64,000 bases of DNA from JAXMHN01 sp964578605 (GTDB taxonomy: Bacteria > Verrucomicrobiota > Verrucomicrobiia > Limisphaerales > SIBE01), in contig CAZODO010000008.1 of assembly GCA_964578605.1 (NCBI GenBank), positions 23,666 through 87,665 of the forward strand. Direction: 5' to 3'. Under the pieces are notes generated by a model. It searched no databases. It had not been told where the DNA came from and saw nothing but the letters and a program-made list of their open reading frames with translations. This document shows, piece after piece, positions 16,901-26,060 of the stretch. The first letter of the stretch is position 1. Each line of letters opens with the position of its first letter. The position numbers and the translations under genes are program-made.

Positions 16901-18016
16901 TTACGGCTCGGGGGAATCCTGGCGTTTCTCGAGCGCGCCTCTGAGGTAGGGTTCCAGCCCGCGCGCGTTGAAATAGAATCCGAGCGAGTTGCAGTGGACG
17001 CCGTCCACCAGGCCCTCTGCTTGATCGGGGCCGAGCATTTCAAGTCCGTCCACAAACACGATCTGATCGTCCCCATTTTCGCGGCGTCTGTCGACGAACT
17101 GGCGGGCGGTCGTGCGTTTGGTCGCCTGACTGTCGGCCACGGCTTGGGAGGTTCGTTCCGCCGGGAAAAAGAAGGGGCTGGTCAGCAGGATGGGCACTTT
17201 GGGGAACTTGCCGCGGAGGATATCGACAAAGACGGGGAGAGTGGCGGCGTATTGGACCGGGGCGGGATTGCCCCAGAAATCCAGGACGATGCAGGAGGGG
17301 GTCAGTTCGCAGATGGCTTCGGCAAGGGCGGGTTCGCCCATGCCGTTGCCGCTGAAACCCAGGTTCACGAAGTCCGCGTCCAGCCGACGCTCGAGAAGCG
17401 CCTGGCAGGAACCGCCGGGGTTGGAGGCGCAACCGCCCTGGGTAATGCTGGAGCCAGAGTAAACCACGGGATTGCGAACGGCATAGGGGCGGGCAGGTTC
17501 GAGACGGGCGTCGGGATCGAGTGTCAATTCGCGGATGACCACGGGCTTGTAGAGGGGGAGGTAAAGGGTGACCTGGCGCAGGCCAGCGCTACGGCCCAAG
17601 GACCACTCCTTGACGATCTTGCCGTTCGCGTCGGGCCAGGCGCTGCCGAGATAGGCGCCGTCCACGTAAAGATCAAAGCCGTTCTCCCCCACGCTCGGCA
17701 TGTGATGCATGTTCGAAAAGCCGGGGTTCTCCGCTTCGACGCCCAGCGAGGTGGAGTCGGTCTGGAAGCGGATGCGCCCGCCGCTCGGACTTTGCGCCAA
17801 GCTCCAGACGGGAGGCCGAAAGCTCTCTTTCAACCTCGATGGAAGACGACGGAGGGCAGGCTGATCCTCCTGGAACCATGGCAATCCATGCACGGCGAGG
17901 CGCGGGTCAGGAAAGGAGACATGCTGCCGGGGCGCTTGCGATTCGGCGCTGAAACAGAAGACGGAAGACGCCAGGAATAGGGAGGCGGCTGCGCGGGAAG
18001 AAAGCGAGAGGTTCAT
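16901..18016 (-). CDS. Exported SGNH/GDSL hydrolase with N-terminal GxDLY domain
   Basis: 371 residues from ATG 18016 (MNLSLSSRAAASLFLASSVFCFSAES, a signal peptide; the open frame begins at 18199, but that part is unlike the family). Residues about 30-190 form the beta-rich GxDLY domain, seen as VGENGFDLYVDGAYLG. The SGNH hydrolase domain follows with catalytic Ser in YSGSSITQGG, the block II Gly in GFSGNGMGE, block III DFWGNPAPVQ and the Asp-His pair in VDGVHCNSLGF. It is likely an esterase acting on acylated polysaccharide outside the cytoplasm. It is transcribed with the neighbouring glycan genes. Confidence 0.9.
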   Translation of the reverse strand: MNLSLSSRAAASLFLASSVFCFSAESQAPRQHVSFPDPRLAVHGLPWFQEDQPALRRLPSRLKESFRPPVWSLAQSPSGGRIRFQTDSTSLGVEAENPGFSNMHHMPSVGENGFDLYVDGAYLGSAWPDANGKIVKEWSLGRSAGLRQVTLYLPLYKPVVIRELTLDPDARLEPARPYAVRNPVVYSGSSITQGGCASNPGGSCQALLERRLDADFVNLGFSGNGMGEPALAEAICELTPSCIVLDFWGNPAPVQYAATLPVFVDILRGKFPKVPILLTSPFFFPAERTSQAVADSQATKRTTARQFVDRRRENGDDQIVFVDGLEMLGPDQAEGLVDGVHCNSLGFYFNARGLEPYLRGALEKRQDSPEP

Positions 18017-18223
18017 GGGGTCCAACGTGCGGCAAGCGGCGATTCGGACGCAAGTGTTATCGGACGCACGGGAGCAATTCTTCATTTTTGGCAGGACGAC
18101 GCGCTCTGTCGCGCGCCGTTTGTGCTTGGAATTGCCCATACCCAATGGCCGGCCCGGCGGGCGCTGCCGCGTTGCGCAGGAGAGCCTGGCCGAATTCAAA
18201 CGGCCATGGGTTCATCTGGTGGC

Positions 18224-20173
18224 TTAGCCGGTGGACGCCTCACACGTTCGAAAGGTTGTGCGCAGCGGGGCCGAAGCGCCTTCTTCCGCTTCGAGCAGGA
18301 GCCAGGGGCCCGCCTCCACGCGCCGAAAGGCCGAGGAACAAAAACCTCGCAGATCGGTGCCTTTGGCCCCGGACTTTCTCGAGGCGGGGGCGGGGCCTTC
18401 GGTAACGGACGTCCAGCCTTCACTCAGTTCGATGGTGATCGCCGCGGAACCGATCTTAAGGAGAAAGCTTTTCTCTTTGACGCGGGTCAGAACCGCGCCG
18501 GGCGGCAGTTGCCAGAAGACTTGGACACCTTCAAGAGAACCGGGCGTCCCGGGCTCGAAGGCGTCGTCCACTTGCCAGCCATTCTGTTCCAGAAGGCGCG
18601 TAATGGTTCGCCGCGCTTTGCCCGAAGGCAGCGTCAGTTCTGCCGTCATGCTCGACGCATTCGGCATGGTCCAGCGCGGTGCCGGATGGTGTGCCGACCA
18701 GAGGAAAGCGCCCCGGCGCTCCGGGAAATTGAGCCCGCTCGGATGCGGCCCGTTATGTGCGTCCCAGGACGAAAGGTAATCGCGCAAGGGCCGGTCGTAA
18801 TGGTAGGTGCCTGTCCCCGGATCGATCACGATCGGTTCGCCGCGGTGCCAGAGGGAAAGGTGCAAGGCATCGCAATGTCCGTGGCTGGCGGTCGCGAGGT
18901 AACCGAGGGGCGAGAGGTCCCAGCGGAGGTTCCAGGCGTCCGTGGCGCAGGCGGCAAACCCGCTCTCCGGAAAGACGCGCCACAAGTCGGGCGATGGGCT
19001 GGAGCGAATCGTGATGGAGCGCTTTGGCGGTTCGCCAATCCAGAAATGAACTGCCGGGCTGGCAGCGGGTTCGGCCAGCCATCGATGCCACTCAGCGGAG
19101 CACGCTTGCCATTCACTGAACACGGGGGTGACGAAAGCGCTGTCGGAATCGCCGTAATCCCATGGATGACACTCAACCTGGATGGCGGTGAAGTAGTCCG
19201 CCGCGGCCTGCAGACGCTCTTCCACTTCCGCGCGGATAGGCCGCTTGGCCGCGAGGAGCGCGAGGCGCGCCTGCCAGCAGAACTCAAAACTGAACAAGTG
19301 ATAATTGAGCGCCTGCTCCCGATTGCCGCCGTCGGGTGCGAATTGTTTGAGGACTTCGGCCTCCCACAGACTGTGAACCCGCGGAAGAGGCGCGGCCCAT
19401 TCGGCAAGATCGGGCCAGCGGACCAGCGTGAGGATCAGGCCGGACAATTCACCGATCAAATGGTTGTTGGCGGAAGACCCAAACGACCGGTCCCGCCAGG
19501 TGAACCAGAGGTGCGGAAGCAGGACCTGGGGACGGAGCCTGGCCAGGGCCGCGCGCGCCTCCGGGTTGGCGTTGAAAGTCGCGCTTAGCAATGCATCCAT
19601 CCAAGTGAACTGGATCAGGCGCAGTCCGGTCTCGAGAGCGCTCGTCCAGTTCCAGCCGTAATAGGGTGGATTGGCTTCGACCCAGTGTTCGAGCAAGCGC
19701 AGCGCACGCTGTGCGGGGGCGGGGTCGTCGAGCACGTAAGCGGCTTGGGCAAGACGTACGAGCGAGTACCAGCGATTCGGTTCCCAGATCAGCTTGATAT
19801 CGGCTTCGCCTTCGAGCCGGTGATGCAGTTTAAGGGCGGGTCTCTCCGTGGCCATGTCGATCCCCGCCAGGTAATCCTTGTGCCAGCGGGGCGGGTTATC
19901 CACCTGCAACGGGAGGTAGCCAAAAGCGATCCAACGGCCCGGGCCGATCTCCGCGGCGTCGCGGGCGAGGGCGGCGCGAAGGTCGGCGGGCGCGCCGTTC
20001 CGCGGACGAAGGACAGGAAACGTGCCGCCCTGGGGCAGTTCCAAAACACGGGCGAACCGCTGCTTCGAACGATACCGATCTGAAATCTGGCAGATCTTTC
20101 TCCGGCCATGGGCGGCGAGCTCCGATGGGCTCATCGCCCTGAGCCGGTGCCAGTACCACGCCGGGGAACTCAT
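18224..20173 (-). CDS. Heparinase II/III-like (alginate-lyase-type) protein
   Basis: 649 residues with an N-terminal (alpha/alpha) toroid domain (WYWHRLRAMSPSEL, WVEANPPYYGWNWTSALETGLR, NNHLIGELSGLI) and a C-terminal heparinase II/III beta domain (GHCDALHLSLWHRGEPIVIDPGTGTYHYDRPLRDY). The N- and C-terminal domains of this family act as uronic-acid polysaccharide lyases. No signal peptide is evident, which fits members found within exopolysaccharide biosynthesis loci. Its ATG overlaps the stop of the bi-domain oxidoreductase by ATGA (20170-20173), and these two families are commonly paired. Confidence 0.88.
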   Translation of the reverse strand: MSSPAWYWHRLRAMSPSELAAHGRRKICQISDRYRSKQRFARVLELPQGGTFPVLRPRNGAPADLRAALARDAAEIGPGRWIAFGYLPLQVDNPPRWHKDYLAGIDMATERPALKLHHRLEGEADIKLIWEPNRWYSLVRLAQAAYVLDDPAPAQRALRLLEHWVEANPPYYGWNWTSALETGLRLIQFTWMDALLSATFNANPEARAALARLRPQVLLPHLWFTWRDRSFGSSANNHLIGELSGLILTLVRWPDLAEWAAPLPRVHSLWEAEVLKQFAPDGGNREQALNYHLFSFEFCWQARLALLAAKRPIRAEVEERLQAAADYFTAIQVECHPWDYGDSDSAFVTPVFSEWQACSAEWHRWLAEPAASPAVHFWIGEPPKRSITIRSSPSPDLWRVFPESGFAACATDAWNLRWDLSPLGYLATASHGHCDALHLSLWHRGEPIVIDPGTGTYHYDRPLRDYLSSWDAHNGPHPSGLNFPERRGAFLWSAHHPAPRWTMPNASSMTAELTLPSGKARRTITRLLEQNGWQVDDAFEPGTPGSLEGVQVFWQLPPGAVLTRVKEKSFLLKIGSAAITIELSEGWTSVTEGPAPASRKSGAKGTDLRGFCSSAFRRVEAGPWLLLEAEEGASAPLRTTFRTCEASTG

Positions 20174-22443
20174 GCGGACGCGGCTTCGCGCAACGGGACG
20201 GCGTTGCCTTGCTGAATGGATTCGAGGACGGCAAACGTGAGCAGCATGCTGCGCCGCGCTTGGGCGTAGGGCAGGGGATGCTCGCCTTGGCCACGGAGGA
20301 AAGCTTGCCAGGCCGCCATTTGCTCCGCGTGGCCCTTCGAATTGTAGCTATGGCTCTTCCGTTGCCGTCCCGAATGCACGACCAGTTCCTGGTAGTTGGT
20401 GATTTCGCAAACGGCGCCCGACGCGTAGACGGTCAGCATTTCCTTCGGATATTTGGGATCGCCTTCCGCACTGTAAAGGAGTTGGCCCGTGGAGCCATCC
20501 GCAAATTCCACCTGTGCCGCCACGCTGTCCGGGTAGGGCTGGCGCCCTTCCGTCGGCCAGGTGGTCTGCGCGAAGACCCGCACCGGGTCCGAATCGAAAA
20601 TGAAGCAGAAGTAATCGAGGAAATGGCAGGCCTCGCCCAGCACACGGCCGCCGCTCTCGCTGAAATTGGCGTACCAATGCTTCGGATCGAGCCGCCCGGC
20701 ATTGATGCGGAAGCTGGCCGATTTGGGTCCCGGGCTGCCGGCCAGAACCTTCTTGAGCTCCGCGCTGGCAGGGGCGAACCGGCGATTAAACCCGACCTGG
20801 AGGGTGCCCTGGCTCTTTTCGTAAGCCGCGTCGATCTCCTGCAATTCGGTTAGCGCCAGGCAGAGCGGTTTCTCCACGAAGATATGCCGCCCGTGCTGCA
20901 ACGCTTCCAGGACGAGCGGCGCGTGCAGATGATGCCGCGTGGCGATCAACACAGCTGCCGAGGAATCGCCTGCCTTCAAGAGCTCCATGCCGTCCGTGGC
21001 GGCTTTCTCAAAGCCGAATTTGGTCTGCACATGCCGCGCGCTGAGGGCGGTCTGGTTGACGATGCTGGCAAAGGCCACCTTGTCCTTGAGATGCGGAAGC
21101 AGCATCGTCCGCGCGAAGTTCCCGGCGCCAATCACGTCCAAGCGGTTCACCGGCGTGGCAATCCTGCCGGCGCCGCGCAGAAGACCGGGCCTGGAAGCGA
21201 TTCGCGCAAGGCCGCCTGTCGTGGCGGGAACAGGCTCCTGCGCGAGAGCGGTTGGCGCTTGAGCAGGCTCACCCGGCAGTCCCGGCGCAACGGCGGGAAC
21301 CTCGAGCGGTTTGGCTTCTTCCGCAGCCCCGGGATATTCCAGGATGATTCCGACGTCCTTGGAATCGGACGCCAAGCCCTGGTAAATGCTGAGGCAATCG
21401 GCCAGGGGAACGCGCCGCGTGGTCAAGGCCTCCAGGTGCAGCGCGCCTCGCGTCATCAGGTGCAGCGCCGCGTCGAAATTCCGCTGTTCGGTCCAACGGA
21501 CATAACCAATAGGATAATCGCTTCCGCCCCATTCATAGGCGGGGTCGTAACGTCCCGGACCATAGGAACGCGAATATCGCACCTCGATCTCCTTCTCGCT
21601 AAAGGTGCGCCACGGAAGATCTACTTTCGTAATGCCCACCACGACGATCCGGCCTCGGTCGCGCAGGGCGTCGGCCGCTTGCTCGACGGGCGTGTTGCTC
21701 TCGCTGGCGGTGCAAAGGATGGCGGCGTCGACCCCGAATCCGTCGGTCCAGGCGCGAATTTCATCGGCGAGATTCTGCTGGCCGAGGATGACCGTTTTCT
21801 CGGCGCCCATGGCTTGGCAGAGCGGCCGGCGCGCGGGCAGGAGGTCAACGGCCATAACGCGGGCGCCATTGACCTGGAGCAGGTTGGTGATCAGCAAACC
21901 CACCAGGCCTTGACCCATGACCAGGACCCGGTCGCCGAGGCGGGGTTCGGTCTGGCGGATCGATTGCAGCGCGATGGAGCAAAGAGTGGTGTAGGCCGCT
22001 TGCCAATTGGGCACCGGCTCCGGCACATGGGCGCAAAGAAGATCCGGGACCGCCACGAACTCGGCATGAAAAGCGCATTCGGCCCCGCCGCAGGCCACGC
22101 GGTCGCCGACGCGAAACCGGGCATTGAGCGGATCCACCGCGGTCACGACGCCCGCCGCGCTGTACCCGAGCGGCGTCGGGCTCTCCAGGCGGTTGCGGAC
22201 CTTTTCCAGGGCGGCGCGCCACCCGAGATTGCGCGCCACTTCCATGACCTTCCGCACCTGGTCGGGACGCGCGCGCGCTTTCTGGATCAGGTTCATCTTG
22301 GCCTGCGCCACCTTCATTTTCTCCGTGCCACTGCTGATCACGGAATGCGTGACGCGCACCAGGACTCCGCCGGGCGGGGCTGTGGGGATGGGGACTTCTT
22401 GGAGTTCGATCCGGCCGTCTTGGTATTGGGCAATCTGTTTCAC
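20170..22443 (-). CDS. Bi-domain oxidoreductase: zinc alcohol dehydrogenase-like fused to Gfo/Idh/MocA
   Basis: 757 residues from GTG 22443 (VKQIAQYQDGRIELQEVP; the frame is also open to 22512). The N-terminal half (to about 350) is a medium-chain dehydrogenase: GYSAAGVVTAVD, FRVGDRVACGG, VMGQGLVGLL. After a Pro/Ala linker, the C-terminal half is a Gfo/Idh/MocA oxidoreductase: VIGAGNFARTMLLPHL, ATRHHLHAPLVLEAL and HIFVEKPL. Such fusions are known from exopolysaccharide clusters and probably oxidise and reduce a sugar intermediate. It is translationally coupled to the heparinase-like gene. Confidence 0.9.
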   Translation of the reverse strand: MKQIAQYQDGRIELQEVPIPTAPPGGVLVRVTHSVISSGTEKMKVAQAKMNLIQKARARPDQVRKVMEVARNLGWRAALEKVRNRLESPTPLGYSAAGVVTAVDPLNARFRVGDRVACGGAECAFHAEFVAVPDLLCAHVPEPVPNWQAAYTTLCSIALQSIRQTEPRLGDRVLVMGQGLVGLLITNLLQVNGARVMAVDLLPARRPLCQAMGAEKTVILGQQNLADEIRAWTDGFGVDAAILCTASESNTPVEQAADALRDRGRIVVVGITKVDLPWRTFSEKEIEVRYSRSYGPGRYDPAYEWGGSDYPIGYVRWTEQRNFDAALHLMTRGALHLEALTTRRVPLADCLSIYQGLASDSKDVGIILEYPGAAEEAKPLEVPAVAPGLPGEPAQAPTALAQEPVPATTGGLARIASRPGLLRGAGRIATPVNRLDVIGAGNFARTMLLPHLKDKVAFASIVNQTALSARHVQTKFGFEKAATDGMELLKAGDSSAAVLIATRHHLHAPLVLEALQHGRHIFVEKPLCLALTELQEIDAAYEKSQGTLQVGFNRRFAPASAELKKVLAGSPGPKSASFRINAGRLDPKHWYANFSESGGRVLGEACHFLDYFCFIFDSDPVRVFAQTTWPTEGRQPYPDSVAAQVEFADGSTGQLLYSAEGDPKYPKEMLTVYASGAVCEITNYQELVVHSGRQRKSHSYNSKGHAEQMAAWQAFLRGQGEHPLPYAQARRSMLLTFAVLESIQQGNAVPLREAASA

Positions 22444-22715
22444 GTTGTTGTGTGCAGGGTGAGCTAGATACCGCTGCCCGGGTGAAGAATCAAACCTTTT
22501 GGGCTTCACCAACGCAGATCAGGCGATTGTCCGCTGCCCGATGCCGAATCCAAGTGCTTCAACCCCATTGCCCTGCTCCGATGCCGGTCTAGGCTGCGTT
22601 ATGCGAAAAGCGAATGTCATCCGAGGACGCATTCAGCAGGGCGCGCCGAGCCGCACTGGAAATACTCGTTGCTTCCGGGAAGAGTTGCTGGGATATTAGC
22701 CGTCCTCAGGCCGAT

Positions 22716-22793
22716 CGGAGCGTAGCTCAGCCTGGCTAGAGCACTTGCTTTGGGAGCAAGACGTCGCAGGTTCGAATCCTGTCGCTCCGACCA
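22716..22793 (+). tRNA. tRNA-Pro (anticodon TGG), CCA encoded
   Basis: The cloverleaf is readable. The acceptor CGGAGCG pairs with CGCTCCG, the D arm is GCTC...GAGC, and the anticodon arm CTTGC-TTTGGGA-GCAAG gives TGG at positions 34-36. The T arm is GCAGG-TTCGAAT-CCTGT, followed by discriminator A and an encoded CCA. It lies alone between the bi-domain oxidoreductase promoter region and the toxin-antitoxin pair, a site type often used for integration, but no att duplication was seen. Confidence 0.96.
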
Positions 22794-23019
22794 CTTTTCC
22801 TCAGTGTTTCAGGGCCGGTCCTGGTTGAGCTGTCCACAGCCTTCAAACTGCAGATCGCATCTTGGCCAACGGCTCTACCTCGCGTTCGATTTGCGCTTGC
22901 CTCTGGTACCGCGCCAATCTCAGATCGTAATCGGCCTGCAAACCGGTCTCTCCTAATCACCATTCGACCCGGTCGTGCCATCCGTTTGACATGGAGTAGC
23001 CTTTTGCTACCCTCTCGAT

Positions 23020-23394
23020 ATGAGCCAACCGGTTAAAGTCTCAGACGCGCTGATCCTGGATGCCCGCCTCATGGGCGAAGCAACCCAGCGATCCATTGCC
23101 GGTCAAATTGAGTTTTGGGCCAGGATCGGGCGGGCGGTCGAACCAATCCTGCGAGGCGACCAGCTCCTGGCATTGGCCAAAGCGTCAAAGGTGAAGCCTC
23201 TTTCAGCTTGCCTTCAGTCGGTTGATTCGCCCGTAGGCCGGCAGCGTCTAGCCGAACACCTCAACTCCTTGCCTTACCCGCACTACGAGTCAGCCCCTGG
23301 TGGGTTGTTGGTGAGGATTGAAGCGAACGGCAAGCGGACGACGGGACGGTTCGTTAATCGCAAGTTCGAACCGGTGCGAGCATCCAAGAAGTGA
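23020..23394 (+). CDS. ParD-like antitoxin of a type II toxin-antitoxin pair
   Basis: 124 residues. The N-terminal half (MSQPVKVSDALILDARLMGEA then RSIAGQIEFWARIGRAVEPIL) is the ParD-like antitoxin pattern: a short strand, then a helix with the QIEFWARIGRAVE signature of a DNA-binding ribbon-helix-helix relative. The C-terminal part (GGLLVRIEANGKRTTGRFVNRKF) would contact the toxin. Its stop overlaps the start of the zeta-like kinase gene by ATGA, the organisation expected for a toxin-antitoxin operon. Confidence 0.85.
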   Translation: MSQPVKVSDALILDARLMGEATQRSIAGQIEFWARIGRAVEPILRGDQLLALAKASKVKPLSACLQSVDSPVGRQRLAEHLNSLPYPHYESAPGGLLVRIEANGKRTTGRFVNRKFEPVRASKK

Positions 23395-24041
23395 AACATC
23401 CCGCCAAGGGCAAAGCCCCGCGCGGTGAAGCCGCTCCCCCGGTAACGTGTGGCCATATACTGGATCAGCGGCCGATCCTGGTTGCGGTGGCTGGCCCCAA
23501 CGGCGCCGGGAAGACCACCTTCTACCACGCGCATTTGAGGCCCGCGGGCCTGCGTTTTGTCAACGCGGACGAGGTGGCCCGTGAATTGGCGATCGAGGCT
23601 TATGAAGCGGCCCGGATTGTCGCGCAAGTTCGACAAGAACTGGTCAGGTTCAAGGAAAGCTTCGTTTTTGAAACTGTCTTTTCAGATCCGGTCGGGGACA
23701 AGTTGGCGTTTCTGAAGGCAGCCGCGCAGGCAGGCTATACTGTGGTGCTCTGTTTCATCGGTATCTCAGGACCGGAAACCTCGGAACAACGGGTCGCGAT
23801 GCGCGTTTCTCAGGGTGGGCACGATGTCCCTTCTGACAAACTGGTTGCACGATTCCCCCGAACAATGGCCAACCTCAGAGGAGCTATTGGCGAGCTACCC
23901 TACGTGATGATTTTCGACAACGACGATCTTGCTGCCCCCTTTCGAGCCGTTGCCGTCGTCCACAATGGCCGGGTGGTTTGGTCAGCCGACCAGTTGCCCG
24001 AGTGGCTCCGGGGTCTCTTGCCGGCAGGTCCAGATGGATGA
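23391..24041 (+). CDS. Zeta-toxin-like P-loop kinase
   Basis: 216 residues. The Walker A motif GPNGAGKTT is at about residues 35-43, followed by FVNADEVARELA, a conserved RxxL..F.ETVFSD segment (FVFETVFSDPVGDKL) and VVLCFIGISGPETSEQRVAMRVSQGGHDVP, all characteristic of the zeta toxin family. Zeta toxins phosphorylate UDP-activated amino sugars; chromosomal relatives such as this may have other substrates. It is coupled to the ParD-like antitoxin, an unusual partner because classical zeta pairs with epsilon. Confidence 0.85.
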   Translation: MKHPAKGKAPRGEAAPPVTCGHILDQRPILVAVAGPNGAGKTTFYHAHLRPAGLRFVNADEVARELAIEAYEAARIVAQVRQELVRFKESFVFETVFSDPVGDKLAFLKAAAQAGYTVVLCFIGISGPETSEQRVAMRVSQGGHDVPSDKLVARFPRTMANLRGAIGELPYVMIFDNDDLAAPFRAVAVVHNGRVVWSADQLPEWLRGLLPAGPDG

Positions 24042-24388
24042 AACGCCGATTCTGGGTGCGCATCTGCGCTCTCAGCATCGACCTTCCGTTGTCTGCGGTA
24101 CCAGGGTCATCTCATTTCAAAGCGGAGCCGGTGGACCAGCACGGCAACCTGATCGACCGCCACAACCTTTGGGAGAGGGAAGGTGTCCGCTATCGCCGGG
24201 CCGTGTTCCCGGGCTATTCGGACACCGTGCAGTACACGGTGCCGTGTTCAGGCGCTCTGGCCCAAGCGGCGGCGGGCGAGCAATCTCGCGCTGCGGTGCC
24301 CGATCGAGATCTCGAGATACCGACACCTCAGGTCCCGGCACCAGCCCAGTCGCTCACTGCCCTCCACACCTATCTGACCAAGCGCTGA
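24038..24388 (+). CDS. Hypothetical protein, possibly a fragment
   Basis: 116 residues starting MKRRFWVRICALSIDLPLSA at an ATGA overlap with the zeta-like gene. The N-terminus could be a weak signal peptide. The middle (VDQHGNLIDRHNLWEREGVRYRRAVFPGYSDTVQY read in pieces) looks conserved, while the C-terminal part is low-complexity. I do not recognise the family. It could be the tail of a larger exported protein that has lost its 5' portion, or a third gene of the toxin-antitoxin operon. Confidence 0.4.
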   Translation: MKRRFWVRICALSIDLPLSAVPGSSHFKAEPVDQHGNLIDRHNLWEREGVRYRRAVFPGYSDTVQYTVPCSGALAQAAAGEQSRAAVPDRDLEIPTPQVPAPAQSLTALHTYLTKR

Positions 24389-24401
24389 GTTTCCCGCAAA
24401 C

Positions 24402-26039
24402 ATGATTTACATCAAGGAATCCTCGGGCGAATGGCTCTTGTTTATGGTCACGATGAAAGTTCCACCCGTTCCCTGGAGCTTGGCGAGATGGTCCGCACTT
24501 GCAGGCCTGCTCTTTTCCTTCAGCTCCGTTTCGTCCTTGTTCGGGGCGGCCGGTGCGGAGGTCCCCCCTTCGCCAGGGCCTGCGCTTTACGCGCAACACT
24601 GCGCCGCTTGCCATGGTGTCGACGGCAATGGTAACGGGCCGGCGGCCGTCTGGCTTTACCCGAAACCTCGTGATTTTGGAGCGGCGATGTTCAAGGTGAA
24701 GTCAACGCCAGGCCAGGCCTTGCCAACGGACGATGACTTGCTGCAAACCATCACCCGCGGCATGCCGGGGAGTTCCATGCCGAGCTTCTCTTACCTGTCA
24801 CCGCAGGAGCGGCAGGCATTGGTGCAGCACGTGAAGAATCTGACGGCACGCACCAGCGCGTCTGGCGAAAAGGTCAACGCATTTGAGGAAGCGCGGAAGA
24901 ATGGGACCGCTGAGCCGCCGGTCGTTGTCCCGCCGGAACCGGCGGTGGGCGTTCAGGAACTGGCACTCGGCCGTGAAGTGTTCCAGCGCATGCAGTGCGC
25001 GCTTTGCCATGGTGAGACGGGCGCGGGGGACGGGCCGCAAGTCCCAACATTGCGCGATGCCGCCGGAATTCCTGCCCGCCCGCGCGATTTCAATACTGGC
25101 CTTTTCCGGGGCGGCCATACCGGGCCCGACCTTTACCTCAGGATTCACAATGGGATGCCGGGCACGCCGATGGTGCCGTATGGCCCGGAAATGATGAAAC
25201 CGGAAGAGCGGTGGGCGCTGGTGCATTATGTGCAATCGCTGCGCCGCACCGACGTGGCGGTGAACGATTTGCTGGCGCCTGAGGACGGTGCCATTCGCGT
25301 GGCGCGCGTCCGGACAATCCCAACCGATCCAATGGATGCCGCCTGGGAAACGTTCGACCCCGTCCGGGTGCCCCTGAACCCGCTCTGGCCGGAGCCTCAC
25401 CAGGTTTACGCCGTGGCGGTTTCGGCCGTGACCGACGGGCAGCGCATGGCGGTTCTGTTGCAGTGGCGCGATGCGCTTCCACAGACCAGTGCAATCCGGG
25501 TGCAGGACTTTCAGGACGCCGCGGCCCTGCAGTTCTCGCTCACTGGCCGATACGGTTTCGTCGGAATGGGCGACGCCGACAACCCCGTGAATCTCTGGCA
25601 GTGGAAGGCCGGTTGGCAAGGTGAGGCTGAGGGGCGCGTCAACGACATGCGCTCGATCTACAACTCGATGCACGTCGACACGTACTTGCCGACGAGTTTC
25701 AACACCGCGCTGGACGCCGGGAATGTCCTCTCTCAACCCCACGGGTCTCCAGTGGAGGATGCGAACGCACGCGGTTTCGGGTCGTTCCAATCCCAAGCGA
25801 TGGATCAACAGAACGTGTCCGGCAAGGGCCTCTGGCACGATGGCTTCTGGAACGTCGTGTTTGTCCGGGACCTGCGATCCAACCAGGCCGAGGATGTCCA
25901 GTTTCGTGCCGGCAAAACAGTCCCCGTGGCCTTTGCCATCTGGAACGGCGAGCAACAGGACCGGAACGGCCGGAAGATGATCAGCAACTGGTTTCAACTT
26001 GTTCTGGACAGCGGCACCGCGGAAACGGAGCGACGCTGA
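24402..26039 (+). CDS. Diheme cytochrome c fused to an ethylbenzene-dehydrogenase-type heme-b gamma subunit
   Basis: 545 residues, with a signal peptide (MKVPPVPWSLARWSALAGLL from internal ATG 24453; the 24402 start is uncertain). Two cytochrome c domains follow, with heme motifs CAACH (C67-H71) and CALCH (C199-H203). The C-terminal third is an EbdC/DdhC/SerC-like domain (VYAVAVSAVTDGQRMAVLLQWRD, DAAALQFSL, NLWQWKAGW, VAFAIWNGEQQDRNGRKMISNWFQL), which binds heme b in type II DMSO-reductase-family enzymes. It should pass electrons between the beta subunit and periplasmic carriers. It is first in the molybdoenzyme operon, 21 bp before alpha. Confidence 0.88.
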   Translation: MIYIKESSGEWLLFMVTMKVPPVPWSLARWSALAGLLFSFSSVSSLFGAAGAEVPPSPGPALYAQHCAACHGVDGNGNGPAAVWLYPKPRDFGAAMFKVKSTPGQALPTDDDLLQTITRGMPGSSMPSFSYLSPQERQALVQHVKNLTARTSASGEKVNAFEEARKNGTAEPPVVVPPEPAVGVQELALGREVFQRMQCALCHGETGAGDGPQVPTLRDAAGIPARPRDFNTGLFRGGHTGPDLYLRIHNGMPGTPMVPYGPEMMKPEERWALVHYVQSLRRTDVAVNDLLAPEDGAIRVARVRTIPTDPMDAAWETFDPVRVPLNPLWPEPHQVYAVAVSAVTDGQRMAVLLQWRDALPQTSAIRVQDFQDAAALQFSLTGRYGFVGMGDADNPVNLWQWKAGWQGEAEGRVNDMRSIYNSMHVDTYLPTSFNTALDAGNVLSQPHGSPVEDANARGFGSFQSQAMDQQNVSGKGLWHDGFWNVVFVRDLRSNQAEDVQFRAGKTVPVAFAIWNGEQQDRNGRKMISNWFQLVLDSGTAETERR

Positions 26040-26060
26040 AACTCTGAACCCATTCGATTT

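Noticed and set aside
22506..22605. attC-like pattern (CACCAACGCAG ... GGCTGCGTTATG) upstream of tRNA-Pro
   Set aside because: Only the outer CAACGCAG/CTGCGTT ends pair; inner arms do not, there is no cassette gene in front, and the R' box is off consensus.
22716..24388. Integrated genomic island at tRNA-Pro
   Set aside because: No integrase and no repeated tRNA 3' end downstream were seen within the window.
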